Below are positions 16,851 through 27,041 of a stretch of 56,531 nt of DNA, in pieces. The position numbers and the translations under genes are program-made. The DNA is from Acidobacteriota bacterium. GTDB taxonomy: Bacteria > Acidobacteriota > Terriglobia > Acidiferrales > UBA7541. The notes below the pieces were generated by a model, which worked only from the letters and a program-made list of their open reading frames with translations, was not told where the DNA came from and did not search any database. The DNA lies in assembly GCA_003224055.1 (NCBI GenBank), contig QHYE01000010.1, positions 1 through 56,531 on the forward strand, read 5' to 3'. Every line of letters begins with the position of its first letter. Position 1 is the stretch's first letter.

Positions 16851-17705
16851 ATGAAACATTTGGCTGATAACGCGCCCTTGAAACAACTCGACGAGTGGGA
16901 CGATTTTGTCGCCACCCGTTATCGGCAAGGCAAATCGGAAGAGGAGTTCCGGAACTACAAAACCGAAGCCAACCCCACCGTTACGGAGTTTTACCGTCAA
17001 AACCACGCGCAGCAGACGTTTGACTTCGTACTGGAAAAAAAGGCCGAATACTGCAGTTTGAGCCGGGACAAGAAAAGTATCTGGGAAATGGCTGAGTATT
17101 TGAACACGCTGGTGGACGACAGCGACCCCGATACCGATTTGACTCAGATCGAGCACCTGCTGCAGACCGCCGAAGCGATTCGCAAGGATGGTCATCCGCG
17201 CTGGTTCATTCTGACGGGCTTTTTGCACGACCTCGGGAAAGTTCTCTGCTTATATGGCGAGCCGCAGTGGGCAGTAGTGGGCGACACGTTCCCGGTCGGG
17301 TGCGAGTATTCCGACCAAGTGGTTTTCCCGGAATTCTTTGCCGCCAACCCCGATATCAAGATTCCTGCGTACCAGACCGAGTATGGCATTTACAAACCGC
17401 ACTGCGGGCTCGACAAGGTGCACCTCTCGTTTGGACACGACGAATACATCTATCAGGCAACGCGGAAGTATGTGCCAGAAGAGGCCCAGTACATGCTCCG
17501 GTATCATTCCTTTTACGCCGCACACCGCCACGGCGCTTACCGGCAGCTCATGAACGATCACGACGAGAGCCTGTTTGAGTGGGTTCGGAAGTTCAATGCC
17601 TACGACCTATACTCCAAGGGCCGCGAGCGCCCGAAGACCCAAGAGATTCTTCCTTACTACGAGGAGCTTGTCTCAGAATTCTTCCCAAGCAAAATTGATT
17701 GGTGA
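16851..17705 (+). CDS. myo-Inositol oxygenase (MIOX)
   Basis: 284 residues, almost the same length as animal MIOX. Landmarks are [88 protein letters not shown] and [11 protein letters not shown]. The six ligands of the mixed-valent di-iron centre can be placed as His102, His126, Asp127, His196, His219 and Asp252. The enzyme uses O2 to cleave myo-inositol to D-glucuronate in the cytoplasm. Best known from eukaryotes, it occurs sporadically in bacteria. No glucuronate pathway gene is adjacent. The Gfo/Idh/MocA oxidoreductase downstream belongs to a superfamily that includes inositol dehydrogenases, but a link is only inference. Confidence 0.92.
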   Translation: MKHLADNAPLKQLDEWDDFVATRYRQGKSEEEFRNYKTEANPTVTEFYRQNHAQQTFDFVLEKKAEYCSLSRDKKSIWEMAEYLNTLVDDSDPDTDLTQIEHLLQTAEAIRKDGHPRWFILTGFLHDLGKVLCLYGEPQWAVVGDTFPVGCEYSDQVVFPEFFAANPDIKIPAYQTEYGIYKPHCGLDKVHLSFGHDEYIYQATRKYVPEEAQYMLRYHSFYAAHRHGAYRQLMNDHDESLFEWVRKFNAYDLYSKGRERPKTQEILPYYEELVSEFFPSKIDW

Positions 17706-17817
17706 TCGCTTAGCCGTCCTGTGAAGCGTGCGCTGGATTTTACGAGAATCAGTGTATTGCCGTGCTTACTCAAGTCACCTTGTTATTCCTGTGGCTGAAA
17801 TCCTTTATACTCTCTCC

Positions 17818-20628
17818 ATGAAAAATGACACCTGGCGCTGCCGCGCTCATCTTTTTCTCTTTCTTAGCTGCTTGGCCTCTTCTCTCTATGCGCAAGATAC
17901 GCCACATACCACTCAGCTTCCCAACGGCAAGCGCTTAGCCGAAGTTCCCGGCCATCCCCGCCAAGTCAATAATCTTCCCACCGCCGTCGCGCTTTCGCCG
18001 GACGACCGGTACGCTGTTCTGCTCCACAGCGGCTTTGGCTCCTACACCTCGGACCGAAAACAGTCTCTCTCGGTCCTCAATCTCGAAAACAATGAACTCA
18101 CTGATTTTCCCGACGATCGCCTCGCGCATGAAGCTCGCCAGACTTATTTTATCGGTCTGGCCTTTAGTCTGGACGGCAAGCACATCTTTGCCAGCATGGC
18201 CTCGCTGACCGATCCTCTAGGCAAGAAGAAAGGCAACACCGGCAACGGCATCGCCGTATACACCTTCGAGAATGGCCGCGTTGCTCCGGAACGATTCCTG
18301 CCATTGCCGCCGCGCAGCAAGCTCCCCGCTGGAAAAACTCGGCGCCCCGAACACGAAGACGTCACCTACCCCGCGGGCCTGAGTGTCGGCAAGAGTGGCG
18401 GTGAAGAGCGTCTGCTGGTCGCGAGTCATGGTTCCGACGAAGCCCTTCTGCTCAACACCAGCAATGGCAAAATCATTCACCGCTTCGATCTCTCCACGTT
18501 CAGACGCATCCCCGCCTCGCTGCCCTACACCGCAGTCATGACCAGCGACGGCAAGCGCGGCTTTGTCTCGCTCTGGAATGCTTCCTCCGTAGCCGAGCTC
18601 GATCTGGCCACTGGACGCGTCGTGCGTTTCATTGCACTCCGCAAACCCGCTTCGCCCCTTGCCGGTGGCTCTCACCCGACCGCTCTTCTTCTCGATCGCA
18701 GCAACACGCGGCTCTTTGTTGCGCTCACCAACCGCGACGAAATCGCGGTGCTCGACACTACTTCCGGAAAGCCGCTCTTCTACCTTTCGACCAAACTTCC
18801 CGGCCAAAAATACGGCGGCAGCGATCCCGAATACCTCGCCCTCTCTCCTGACGAGAAAACGCTCTTCTCCGCCAATGCGATTTCTGACTCGGTAGGCGTC
18901 TTTGACCTGACCAAACTTGTCTCCGGCCAGGTCGTTCATGCCGCGGGCTTCATTCCGACTGAGTTGTATCCTACCGTCGTCGCCGCCACCGCCAATGATC
19001 TGCTCATCGGCACCAACAAAGGGCGTGGCTCCGGGCCGAATCCAAAGCCCGTGGGCAAGACGTCGGACGGTCGGCCTCGATACCCTTACGGTCCCGCGCT
19101 GATTCATGGGTCGCTTGCGCGCATCCCGCCAGCTGAGTTGCGGGCAAATCTTTCCGCCTATACCCAGCAGGTTTCTGAAACTAACGCGCTGCGCGGCAAT
19201 GCCGATCGGATAGTCTTCCCGGGCGGCGGAAACAAAATCCGCCACGTCATCTACATCATCAAGGAGAATCGCACCTACGATCAGGTGTTCGGCGATCTGG
19301 GAGTCGGTGACGGCGATCCTTCGCTCACCATGTATGGCGAGGACATCACTCCGAACCAGCACAAGCTTGCTCGCCAATTCGGCATTCTCGATGATTTCTA
19401 TGACAGCGGCGACGTCTCCGGTGACGGCCACGTCTGGTCCAACTCCGCGTCAATCTCCGACTATATCGCCAAGACCTGGCCTATCGGCTACCGCGGTCAA
19501 GAGCACACCTACGATTCCGAAGGCACCTTGCTTGGAGGCATCTCCATCGAAGATGGAGTTCCCGATGCCGGCGAGCCAACCGGCGGCTATCTTTGGAAAA
19601 ATTTCGCCGAGCACGGAATTTCGTATCGCCACTATGGCGAATACATTGTCAGCCGTTGGTGCAACGCCGAGGGCGGAGCAGGCGTGCCGGCCTCGGGACC
19701 CCCCAAAGCGCAGGGAGCCGTTTGCTCGCGCACGGTTATCAACAAGGGTGAGCCACTGGAGAAAAATGTTGGTGATCCCCGGGGCGGTCCGAGTCCCTAT
19801 CCCTGGGCCATTCCGGTTCTGGCGAAAAACGTTGCGGCGGAAATCGAACTGCGAGGACACTTTGACCCGCTCTTTCCCGACTTCGAGGTGGCTTACCCCG
19901 ACCAGCTTCGCGCCGATGAATTTTTGAATGAATTCAATAAGTTCGTCGCGGCGCGCAAAGCCGGCAAAGACACCATGCCTCAGTTCGTTCTTCTTCGGTT
20001 ACCCGCTGACCACACGGCTGGCGGCCAAAAAGGTTTGCCCCGGCCGGCCGCGTCCGTCGCCGACAATGACCTCGCTGTCGGGCGCGTGGTTGACGCGGTC
20101 TCCCACAGCCCGTATTGGGACGATACCGCTTTCCTCATTCTTGAGGATGATGCACAGGATGGTCCCGACCATATTGACTCGCATCGCAGCATCGCCCTCG
20201 TCATCAGCAAGTACTCGCCCATGCCTGCAGCGCAACCCGATGGCGCTCCTGCTCCTTTCGTCGATCACTCTTTCTATACAACGATCAATATGGTCCGCAC
20301 GATCGAATCGCTCCTTGGCGTCCCGCCGATGAACGCCAACGATTCGCGGGCCGCGGTCATGACCCCCCTTTTCAGCGGCCCCGGCCAACAGCCCGCGTTC
20401 ACCGCCGACTATCGCAACCGCGACAACGGCCTCATTTATCAAGTGAACGCCGCGGAATGGAAAGAAGGCAAGGCCCTTGACTTCAGTCGTGCCGACGCCG
20501 TGGACACCGCCCTTCTCAACAAGTTCCTTTGGCAAGATCGCATGGGCAATGTCCCGATGCCCGCACCGCGGCACGACATCTTCCCTGAATCCGATCCCGC
20601 CAAGAAGCTAAAGAAGGATTTGGACTAG
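17818..20628 (+). CDS. Secreted YncE-like propeller with phosphoesterase domain
   Basis: About 936 residues: signal peptide (hydrophobic run ending SLYAQ), an N-terminal seven-bladed YVTN/YncE-type propeller (about residues 30-420, with SPDDRYAVLL, TSDGKRGFVSLWN, LSPDEKTLFSAN) and a C-terminal phosphoesterase of the PF04185/alkaline-phosphatase-like fold (about 470-930). The latter opens with HVIYIIKENRTYDQVFGDLG and carries later metal motifs such as LEDDAQDGPDHIDSHRS. Related enzymes hydrolyse phosphodiesters or phospholipids outside the cytoplasm; the substrate here is unknown. ATG 17818 is preferred because it starts the signal peptide. The next gene begins 42 bases downstream on the same strand. 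Confidence 0.85.
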   Translation: MKNDTWRCRAHLFLFLSCLASSLYAQDTPHTTQLPNGKRLAEVPGHPRQVNNLPTAVALSPDDRYAVLLHSGFGSYTSDRKQSLSVLNLENNELTDFPDDRLAHEARQTYFIGLAFSLDGKHIFASMASLTDPLGKKKGNTGNGIAVYTFENGRVAPERFLPLPPRSKLPAGKTRRPEHEDVTYPAGLSVGKSGGEERLLVASHGSDEALLLNTSNGKIIHRFDLSTFRRIPASLPYTAVMTSDGKRGFVSLWNASSVAELDLATGRVVRFIALRKPASPLAGGSHPTALLLDRSNTRLFVALTNRDEIAVLDTTSGKPLFYLSTKLPGQKYGGSDPEYLALSPDEKTLFSANAISDSVGVFDLTKLVSGQVVHAAGFIPTELYPTVVAATANDLLIGTNKGRGSGPNPKPVGKTSDGRPRYPYGPALIHGSLARIPPAELRANLSAYTQQVSETNALRGNADRIVFPGGGNKIRHVIYIIKENRTYDQVFGDLGVGDGDPSLTMYGEDITPNQHKLARQFGILDDFYDSGDVSGDGHVWSNSASISDYIAKTWPIGYRGQEHTYDSEGTLLGGISIEDGVPDAGEPTGGYLWKNFAEHGISYRHYGEYIVSRWCNAEGGAGVPASGPPKAQGAVCSRTVINKGEPLEKNVGDPRGGPSPYPWAIPVLAKNVAAEIELRGHFDPLFPDFEVAYPDQLRADEFLNEFNKFVAARKAGKDTMPQFVLLRLPADHTAGGQKGLPRPAASVADNDLAVGRVVDAVSHSPYWDDTAFLILEDDAQDGPDHIDSHRSIALVISKYSPMPAAQPDGAPAPFVDHSFYTTINMVRTIESLLGVPPMNANDSRAAVMTPLFSGPGQQPAFTADYRNRDNGLIYQVNAAEWKEGKALDFSRADAVDTALLNKFLWQDRMGNVPMPAPRHDIFPESDPAKKLKKDLD

Positions 20629-20670
20629 TCCCGCGGAGCGGGATATTGTCGGTGCCCACGGGAGATGCTC

Positions 20671-22215
20671 ATGAGCGAAAAAAAAGAAATATCTCGGCGC
20701 AAGTTTCTGACAGACGTGGCTGCGGGCGGCGCCGCGTTTTCCATCGTGCCGAGGCACGTGCTCGGGCGTGGATTCACTCCGCCGAGCGACAAGCTGAACA
20801 TCGGAGGTGTCGGAGTCGGCGGCATGGGCCGCAACAATCTGATCAATCTGGCCAACGAAAACATTGTCGCGCTCTGCGACGTGGACTGGGCCTATGCCGA
20901 TAAGGGATTCGCTCGTCTCGACACCGACATCCAGAACTTACAGAAACGCATGGACCAGCCGAGCCCAGAACCGATTCCTGGCGAGCCGCCAGTGGCATTC
21001 AATCGCGTAAGAGCCCAGGAACGGCTCGACAGGATGATCAAGTTGAAGACCGAGCATCTGCCGAAGGCCAAGCGCTATCACGACTATTCCGAAATGCTGG
21101 AGGGCCAGAAAGACATCGACGCCGTCCTGGTCGCGACCCCCGATCACATGCACGCTTCGATTGCCATGGCGGCCATGGATCTTGGCAAGCACGTGTACGT
21201 GCAGAAGCCTCTGAGCTGGTCAGTCGAAGAGGCTCGCCGGCTTGCACGCCGCGCCAAAGAAACCAAAGTCGCCACGCAGATGGGCAATCAGGGGCATTCC
21301 TCCGATGATGGGCGCACGGCCGTCGAATACGTTCGGGCCGGCGCCATCGGTGAAGTCCGCGAAGTGCACATCTGGACGAACCGGCCCCTCGGATATTGGC
21401 CCCAGGGCGTGCCGCGCCCGGAACCACTCAAGGAGCCAGCCGATTCTCTCCGCTGGAACGGTCGAGGCGTCAATGCCCGGATCGCCGCCGCCTTTGCCGG
21501 GAATTTTCCCCTTCCAGAAACGCTCGCTTGGAACCTCTTTCTTGGTGTAGCTCCGTACGTGGACTACCACCCGATCTATCAGCCGTTCAATTGGCGCGGC
21601 TGGGTGGATTGGGGGGTCGGCGCGATTGGGGACATGGGAGCGCACCTGATCGACCACACGATGTGGGCGCTTAACCTGGGACTGCCGACGAGCATCGAGA
21701 CCGTATCGACACCTTTCAACGGCGCTTCCTACCCGCAAGCCACTCTCACGTTTTATGAGTTTCCCGCGCGTGACAAGATGCCACCGGTAAAGCTGACGTG
21801 GTACGACGGTGGTCTCCTCCCCAAAAAACCGGACGAGCTCGGCGACGAAGAGTTGAAAAAGGAAGGCGGCGCACTGCTCATCGGGAGCAAAGGCAAGCTG
21901 CTTCACGAAACCTACGGCCTAAAGCCTCGGTTGCTGCCCAAGTCGCTCCACGAGTCGTTCGGGAAGCCCCCACAGAGGTTACCGCGGATTCAGAGAGAGG
22001 CCCATGAGATGAACTGGGTGGACGTAGCCAAGGGAAAGGCCGAAGCCTCCTGTCCTTTCGAGTACGCGGCGCGGCTCACCGAGGTCATGCTGCTTGGCAT
22101 CGTGGCGCTCCGCGCCGGAAGAAGGATCACCTACGACGGCGCTAACATGAGAGTCACCAACGTGCCGCAAGCGAACGACTACTTAAAGCGAGAGTATCGG
22201 CAGGGATGGCAATGA
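20671..22215 (+). CDS. Tat-exported Gfo/Idh/MocA family oxidoreductase
   Basis: 514 residues. The N-terminus has a twin-arginine signal, [20 protein letters not shown], so the folded enzyme is exported. A Rossmann domain follows ([50 protein letters not shown]), where EKP of classic members is QKP. A C-terminal alpha/beta domain contains [20 protein letters not shown]. Such secreted members act on sugars or glycans and often keep NAD(P) tightly bound. ATG 20671 is preferred to 20665 because GGAG at 20661-20664 abuts the first. It is probably in an operon with the phosphoesterase upstream. Confidence 0.88.
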   Translation: MSEKKEISRRKFLTDVAAGGAAFSIVPRHVLGRGFTPPSDKLNIGGVGVGGMGRNNLINLANENIVALCDVDWAYADKGFARLDTDIQNLQKRMDQPSPEPIPGEPPVAFNRVRAQERLDRMIKLKTEHLPKAKRYHDYSEMLEGQKDIDAVLVATPDHMHASIAMAAMDLGKHVYVQKPLSWSVEEARRLARRAKETKVATQMGNQGHSSDDGRTAVEYVRAGAIGEVREVHIWTNRPLGYWPQGVPRPEPLKEPADSLRWNGRGVNARIAAAFAGNFPLPETLAWNLFLGVAPYVDYHPIYQPFNWRGWVDWGVGAIGDMGAHLIDHTMWALNLGLPTSIETVSTPFNGASYPQATLTFYEFPARDKMPPVKLTWYDGGLLPKKPDELGDEELKKEGGALLIGSKGKLLHETYGLKPRLLPKSLHESFGKPPQRLPRIQREAHEMNWVDVAKGKAEASCPFEYAARLTEVMLLGIVALRAGRRITYDGANMRVTNVPQANDYLKREYRQGWQ

Positions 22216-22511
22216 AGCGGCGAAAGCCGGACGCCCTCTTCTCGCGGTACATGCCAGGTAGGCCCCAGCTAAATCGCAGTGAGACACCCGATGTCACAGC
22301 CACTGTGATTGTGTAAGTGTCCGGCGCAGCGTCCGCTATCCGCAAAATAGGTGGTTGTCATTTTGGAAACTGCGGATTATGCTACCCGCCATCCTGTTGG
22401 TGGAGATGCCCTGGACCAGAGTCCTCGATACACCATAGTTCCAAACCGAAGGAGAGCAGACGCTGGCCGCAAGGCAAAGACCAAATCCTAAGTAATCACA
22501 AGGAGTTCAAC
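22216..22511. other. Intergenic gap before the TonB receptor
   Basis: 296 bases with no convincing gene, RNA or strong repeat. AAGGAG at its right end is the ribosome binding site of the receptor gene. It presumably holds that gene's promoter, but I cannot pick one with confidence. Confidence 0.4.
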
Positions 22512-25500
22512 ATGAAGAACGCATCCCGTATGGCTGCCCTGGTGTTTTTCATGAGTCTAGCGAGTTCGGGAGCGTTGTTTGCGCAGTCGGATCTCGGAAC
22601 CATTTCGGGGTTTATCAAGGACCCGTCTGGAGCAACTGTTCCCAACGCCAAGGTCACGGTCCGAAACAATACCGCCGTCGAGCGCCAAGTCGTCACGAAT
22701 GACTCGGGCTATTATACAATCACCAATCTCCCGCCCGGCTTGTATACCTTGAGTGCAGAGGCGCCCGGTTTTCAGAAGTTCCAATCCACGGACAATAAGC
22801 TCGACCCGAGCGGACATCTGAGCATTGATGTGACGGTCTCAGTGGGCGCGGCGTCACAAACTGTAGAGGTGACGGCGTCCACTGCGACGCTGCAGACGGA
22901 ATCAACAACGGTGCAACAGCTCATCACCCGCCAGCAGATCGACTCGCTTGAGCTGAATGGCCGTAACCCGATCTGGCTTGCCGCACTCGTGCCCGGCGCT
23001 CGGGGGACGACACTCGCGAACCTTAACTTCGGTTTCACCCAAGGTCCGGCGAATTTTAACGGCTCCCGCAATCCGGAGAACTTGATCACTTTTGACGGAG
23101 CCCCGGCCACCCGCACGCGTTCAAACGGAACGAGCCTCGGCGCCGCGGATGTGGACTCCACGCAGGAGGTCCAGATTCTCACCGCGGATTACGCCGCTGA
23201 ATACGGGCGCTCGTCCGGTGCCCAGATCCGGGTCACGACCAAGACCGGGACGAATCAATTCCACGGCGCCGCCTACGAATACCTGCGCAACACGGCTTTG
23301 AACGCGAATACCTGGGCGCGCAACGCGAACCCAGTAACCGCTTTCACCGCGCCGGTCCACTACAACCAGTTTGGATACAACATCGGAGGGCCCTTCTACA
23401 TTCCCAACCACTTCAATACGAACAAGACCAAAGTTTTCTGGTATTGGGGGCAGGAATGGCTTAAGTACAACTTTGTGGAATCAGGATCGACCCTGCCGTC
23501 GGCAGGCCTGTTATTGGTTCCGTCAGCCAAAATGCGCGCTGGCGACTTTAGCGAGCTGCTTGATCCGAACAATCCCTATGTCACACGCACGATTAAGGAT
23601 CCAAATGACCCCACCAAAACTATAAAGACCCCTGTGTACATAAAGGATCCACAGTCGGCCTCTGCCTCGCAGTGCGGCACGGTCAGTTCCCCGGGCCCTC
23701 CTGTTGTCTTTAACCCAAATGGCTGCTTCCCCGGCAACATCATTCCGCCAACCCGGCTAAGCCCAAACGGAGTCGGAATCTTGAATGCGTGGCCGGTTCC
23801 CAACCTCTCTTCGTTCATTGGCGGCGGTAACTGGTTTGCCGCGAAGCGGCATACTTTCGACCAGCGTAAGGATACGGCAGCGGTCGATGTGAACGTGACG
23901 GAGAAGCACAGGCTGCGGTTCCGCGCGACGAATTACACCTATCTAGAGTACCAGCCGCTTGACGGCAATACGGACCGCACGCCGAAGTTTTTCGATCGCC
24001 CCAACAAGACCGGCTCGCTGGACTATGTATGGACCATCAGCCCGAGTAAGGTCAACGAGGTGCTGATCACCGCAAGCCAGGACATCGTAAGGATACCTGT
24101 CGACGCGGCGAACTTTTTCGACCGCACCAAGGCATGCGCGCAATCTACAGTACCTTGCAATCTCAATTATCCTTACATCTTCCCGCAAGGGAAGCTGATT
24201 CCGACGCGCATACCAACCGTGAATATGTCCAACTTCTCGGGGCTGAGTGGAGGACCCTATCCCTCTCACTCGTCAGGTCCCATCTATGGCCTGTCTGACA
24301 GCTTTACCTGGATCAGAGGGAACCACACGCTGAAGTTCGGCGCGCTGTTTGAGCGTTCCGGCGAGAACGACAATGACGAGATCAACGTGCAGGCTTGCCC
24401 AACTTGCACGAATAATCAGAACGGACAATTCTTGTTCACCGACTACTTAGCGGGTGGGACCGGGGTTGCCGTTGCCAATGCCGCTCTGGGGCTCTTCGAT
24501 ACTTATTCGGAAATCGGCCATCGCGCGTACACCATCTTCCGAGCCAACATGTGGGAGGGTTTTGCGCAGGACTCCTGGAAGGCCACGCCCAAGCTGCACA
24601 TTGACTTTGGAGTCCGGTATTCGATCATCGTTCCTTACCATGCGCTCTGGGGCAACATGATCGTCTTCGACCCCCGCTTTTACGATCAAAGCAAAGCAGT
24701 GACGATCGATCCCAAAACCGGTCTCATCACTGGGACACCCACGATCGATCAACTTTACAATGGCATGGTCATTCCGGGGAGCGCATTCCCGGCTTCCGCC
24801 AAGGGCCGAGTTCCCGAAGCCGATTCGGGGCAATACAATAGCCTTTTCCGCGGCGTTCCCGACCATTACTCGGACATCCAGTGGAGTGAGTTCCAGCCAC
24901 GCGTGGGCATCGCCTATGCGCTCAACAGCAAGACCGTAATTCGCGCTGGCGCGGGCCGCTACACTACACGCCTGGGCGTGAGCGACTCTGTATTTCTGGG
25001 CGGGAATCCACCGTTCCAACCCAACGCCAGTGTTTCCAATGGCTCGGCAGATAACCCTGGTGGTGGCGGCGCGGCCAACCTTCCTCTGGTGGTGACCACC
25101 CAGAGCAAAGCGTTTAAGCCACCGGAAGCGTGGGCTTGGAATTTCACATTCGAACGCGAGATGTTCTGGAAATCGCTGGTGAGCGTGGGATATGTAGGCC
25201 GCAGGGGCGTGCACTTGCAACGAGAGGCGGACATTAACCAGCCAACCACGGCCACGGTGGCTGCAAACCCGGGCGTCACTAGAGACGCCCTGCGACCATA
25301 TTTGGGGTTCGGCTCCATCCGACAAACTGATAATGTGGCCAATTCCATGTACAACGCACTCCAAGTGACGTGGAATCGGCGTTATTCAGGCGGGCTCATG
25401 TTCGGCGTGTCTTACACGTTGTCCAAGAGCATGGACAACGGCTCCAACCAACGTGATGTCGTTCCAAACACATACGACCCGCAAGCGCTGTGGGGCCCAT

Positions 25501-26129
25501 CGGAGTTCGATGCTCGCCACATTCTTGTATTCAACTATCTTTACGACCTGCCCTTCTTCAAGAACCATTCGAGTTTGAGCGGCAAACTTCTGGGGGGATG
25601 GCAGATCAGCGGCGTCACGCAATTCCAGACGGGCGTACCATGCGGTGTGGCAGGTGGCGCTGATTACACCGTAGTCAAGGGTGTCCATGACGGCGTGGGA
25701 CTAGACTCAAACTTCGGCTGCGGTGTCAACGGCCAATATTGGGTCGTAAACGGCACTCCCCGGATCATCGGGACTTTCGGCAGTAGCGGCCAGTGGTTTG
25801 CCACGAAAAACCCTGACGGAACCTCAATCTTTAGCATGCCCACGGCAGGGACTTTCAACACGCAGCGCGTCCGCGACCTGATCCACCAGCCGGGCTTCCA
25901 GAACTGGAACCTCGGACTGTTCAAAGCGTTCCCAGTTGACGAGCAGAGAGGGTTCCAGTTCCGCGCCGAGGCTTTCAATTTCATCAACCACCCGAACTGG
26001 GGTGGAGGCAGCGGAGGCGGCGTGAACTTCAACCCGACCAACGCAAACTTCGGAAAAGTAACTACAAAGGGCGGCGGCGTTGGTGGAGGCGAACGCAACT
26101 TACAGCTTTCGCTTCGCTTCTACTTCTAG
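22512..26129 (+). CDS. Oar-like TonB-dependent receptor with carboxypeptidase-regulatory domain
   Basis: About 1205 residues. A signal peptide (to GALFAQ) leads to a carboxypeptidase-regulatory-like Ig domain (about residues 25-110: LGTISGFIKDPSGATVPNAKVTVRN, SGYYTITNLPPGLYTLSAEAPGF), then a plug region (LELNGRNPIWLAALVPGA, and the STQEVQILTADYAAEYGRSSGAQI stretch) and a long 22-strand-type barrel ending in LSLRFYF with terminal Phe, the outer-membrane insertion signal. This architecture is greatly expanded in Acidobacteria and is thought to import oligosaccharides or other large substrates. The substrate is not predictable here. ATG 22512 is set by AAGGAG with 7-base spacing; earlier in-frame codons lack a signal peptide. 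Confidence 0.92.
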   Translation: MKNASRMAALVFFMSLASSGALFAQSDLGTISGFIKDPSGATVPNAKVTVRNNTAVERQVVTNDSGYYTITNLPPGLYTLSAEAPGFQKFQSTDNKLDPSGHLSIDVTVSVGAASQTVEVTASTATLQTESTTVQQLITRQQIDSLELNGRNPIWLAALVPGARGTTLANLNFGFTQGPANFNGSRNPENLITFDGAPATRTRSNGTSLGAADVDSTQEVQILTADYAAEYGRSSGAQIRVTTKTGTNQFHGAAYEYLRNTALNANTWARNANPVTAFTAPVHYNQFGYNIGGPFYIPNHFNTNKTKVFWYWGQEWLKYNFVESGSTLPSAGLLLVPSAKMRAGDFSELLDPNNPYVTRTIKDPNDPTKTIKTPVYIKDPQSASASQCGTVSSPGPPVVFNPNGCFPGNIIPPTRLSPNGVGILNAWPVPNLSSFIGGGNWFAAKRHTFDQRKDTAAVDVNVTEKHRLRFRATNYTYLEYQPLDGNTDRTPKFFDRPNKTGSLDYVWTISPSKVNEVLITASQDIVRIPVDAANFFDRTKACAQSTVPCNLNYPYIFPQGKLIPTRIPTVNMSNFSGLSGGPYPSHSSGPIYGLSDSFTWIRGNHTLKFGALFERSGENDNDEINVQACPTCTNNQNGQFLFTDYLAGGTGVAVANAALGLFDTYSEIGHRAYTIFRANMWEGFAQDSWKATPKLHIDFGVRYSIIVPYHALWGNMIVFDPRFYDQSKAVTIDPKTGLITGTPTIDQLYNGMVIPGSAFPASAKGRVPEADSGQYNSLFRGVPDHYSDIQWSEFQPRVGIAYALNSKTVIRAGAGRYTTRLGVSDSVFLGGNPPFQPNASVSNGSADNPGGGGAANLPLVVTTQSKAFKPPEAWAWNFTFEREMFWKSLVSVGYVGRRGVHLQREADINQPTTATVAANPGVTRDALRPYLGFGSIRQTDNVANSMYNALQVTWNRRYSGGLMFGVSYTLSKSMDNGSNQRDVVPNTYDPQALWGPSEFDARHILVFNYLYDLPFFKNHSSLSGKLLGGWQISGVTQFQTGVPCGVAGGADYTVVKGVHDGVGLDSNFGCGVNGQYWVVNGTPRIIGTFGSSGQWFATKNPDGTSIFSMPTAGTFNTQRVRDLIHQPGFQNWNLGLFKAFPVDEQRGFQFRAEAFNFINHPNWGGGSGGGVNFNPTNANFGKVTTKGGGVGGGERNLQLSLRFYF

Positions 26130-26142
26130 GTCGTTAGAATTT

Positions 26143-26520
26143 TGGAGGCGGGGGGAGTCGAACCCCCGTCCGAAAAGCGCTGCGACACGAAGCCTACATG
26201 CTTATCTCAATTCGGTGTGCGACCCGGTCCGTGAGGACCTGTCGCGCGTTCGCCCGCCGCGCTCAGAATGAGCAAGAAACGCGGCCGGCTAGTCCGATGG
26301 TTCTCGCCCGAGCCTTACGGACCGAAAGGCTCAGGCCAGCTCACTGTGTGACGCCTCTGACCGGGCCCATGAGCAAAGCCCGGGGAAGCGGCAACTTAAT
26401 TAATTAAGCTGCAAGTGCCAAGTTGTTGTTGGCATTTCTAGTTTTCCACCAAGTTACGGGCAGGTGGCTCCCGGCATGCCTTCGGGCCGCGACAGCTTCC
26501 GTCGAAACCGTGTCGCCCCC
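26143..26520 (-). ncRNA. ssrA: tmRNA (transfer-messenger RNA)
   Basis: The 5' end at 26520 reads GGGGGCGACACGGTTTCGAC and the 3' end GGGGGTTCGACTCCCCC, then GCCTCCA. The 6-bp acceptor stem GGGGGC/GCCTCC pairs with one G-U. The T-arm is perfect. The tag-coding segment at 26404-26433 reads GCC AAC AAC AAC TTG GCA CTT GCA GCT TAA, giving the tag ANNNLALAA, whose LAA end is the usual protease signal. A second in-frame TAA follows. CCA seems to be only partly encoded. The RNA rescues stalled ribosomes with SmpB. It is convergent with the receptor gene, 13 bases apart. Confidence 0.95.
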
Positions 26521-26597
26521 TCGGTACAACTCCATTTTAGCACTACGGCGCAACTTCCAGAGAAGCTGGTTAACCATAACACCCCCCCCTGTTTTTT

Positions 26598-26693
26598 CAT
26601 AAGTGTTGCATCTAAAAGACTTAGCGATCCTGCAAGTTCTTTGCTTGCAACACTTACGGGAGACTTCATAAGTGTTGATTCTAAATAGCTTAG
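26598..26693. repeat. Three copies of the 27-bp repeat family in alternating orientation
   Basis: CATAAGTGTTGCATCTAAAA begins a reverse copy at 26598-26624, a forward copy (AAGTTCTTTGCTTGCAACAC core) lies at 26633-26661, and another reverse copy at 26667-26693. Reverse-complementing the first and third gives CTAAGT-like starts and TGCAACACTTA-like ends that match the copies at 441-568. The first and second copies can also pair as arms of a long imperfect hairpin. The role is unknown. The cluster lies upstream of tmRNA, between it and the VWFA gene. Confidence 0.6.
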
Positions 26694-27041
26694 GGAGAAC
26701 TGGAAAATCGAAAAGGGAAAGTGGAAAATGGAAAGAACGGGAGGGTCGGCGGGGATTTTGATTGGCACTTCCCGACAAGGTCGGGACCGAGGGTCGAGGC
26801 GGAGTGCAAGCACTTGGAGGCTCAGTATAAGCAAACATGCAGAAGGATAGCAGGGAAGTATACTGCTTGTCAATTACTTTGTGGGCATCATTCGAACGGG
26901 GCGGTAAAGTGTTGAACGTCCCGCAGTTACGTCCGGGATGCGGAAGACGATGGGATTAAGTGCTCAAGAATTTCGATATTCTTATATCATGGCATGGTAC
27001 AAAGGCAGGAGCGGCAAGGTCCCCGGACGAGGAAAGCTGAA
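26694..27041. other. Intergenic gap before the VWFA gene
   Basis: 348 bases without a convincing gene. The first half is purine-rich, low-complexity sequence (runs of GGAAA and GGGA between 26700 and 26760). The right end supplies GAGGAAA as the ribosome binding site of the VWFA gene. No promoter or hairpin stands out. Confidence 0.4.

Noticed and set aside
18217-19431. Minus-strand open frame (404 codons) opposite the propeller-phosphoesterase
   Set aside because: It is a shadow of a conserved secreted protein with no start signal or family resemblance.
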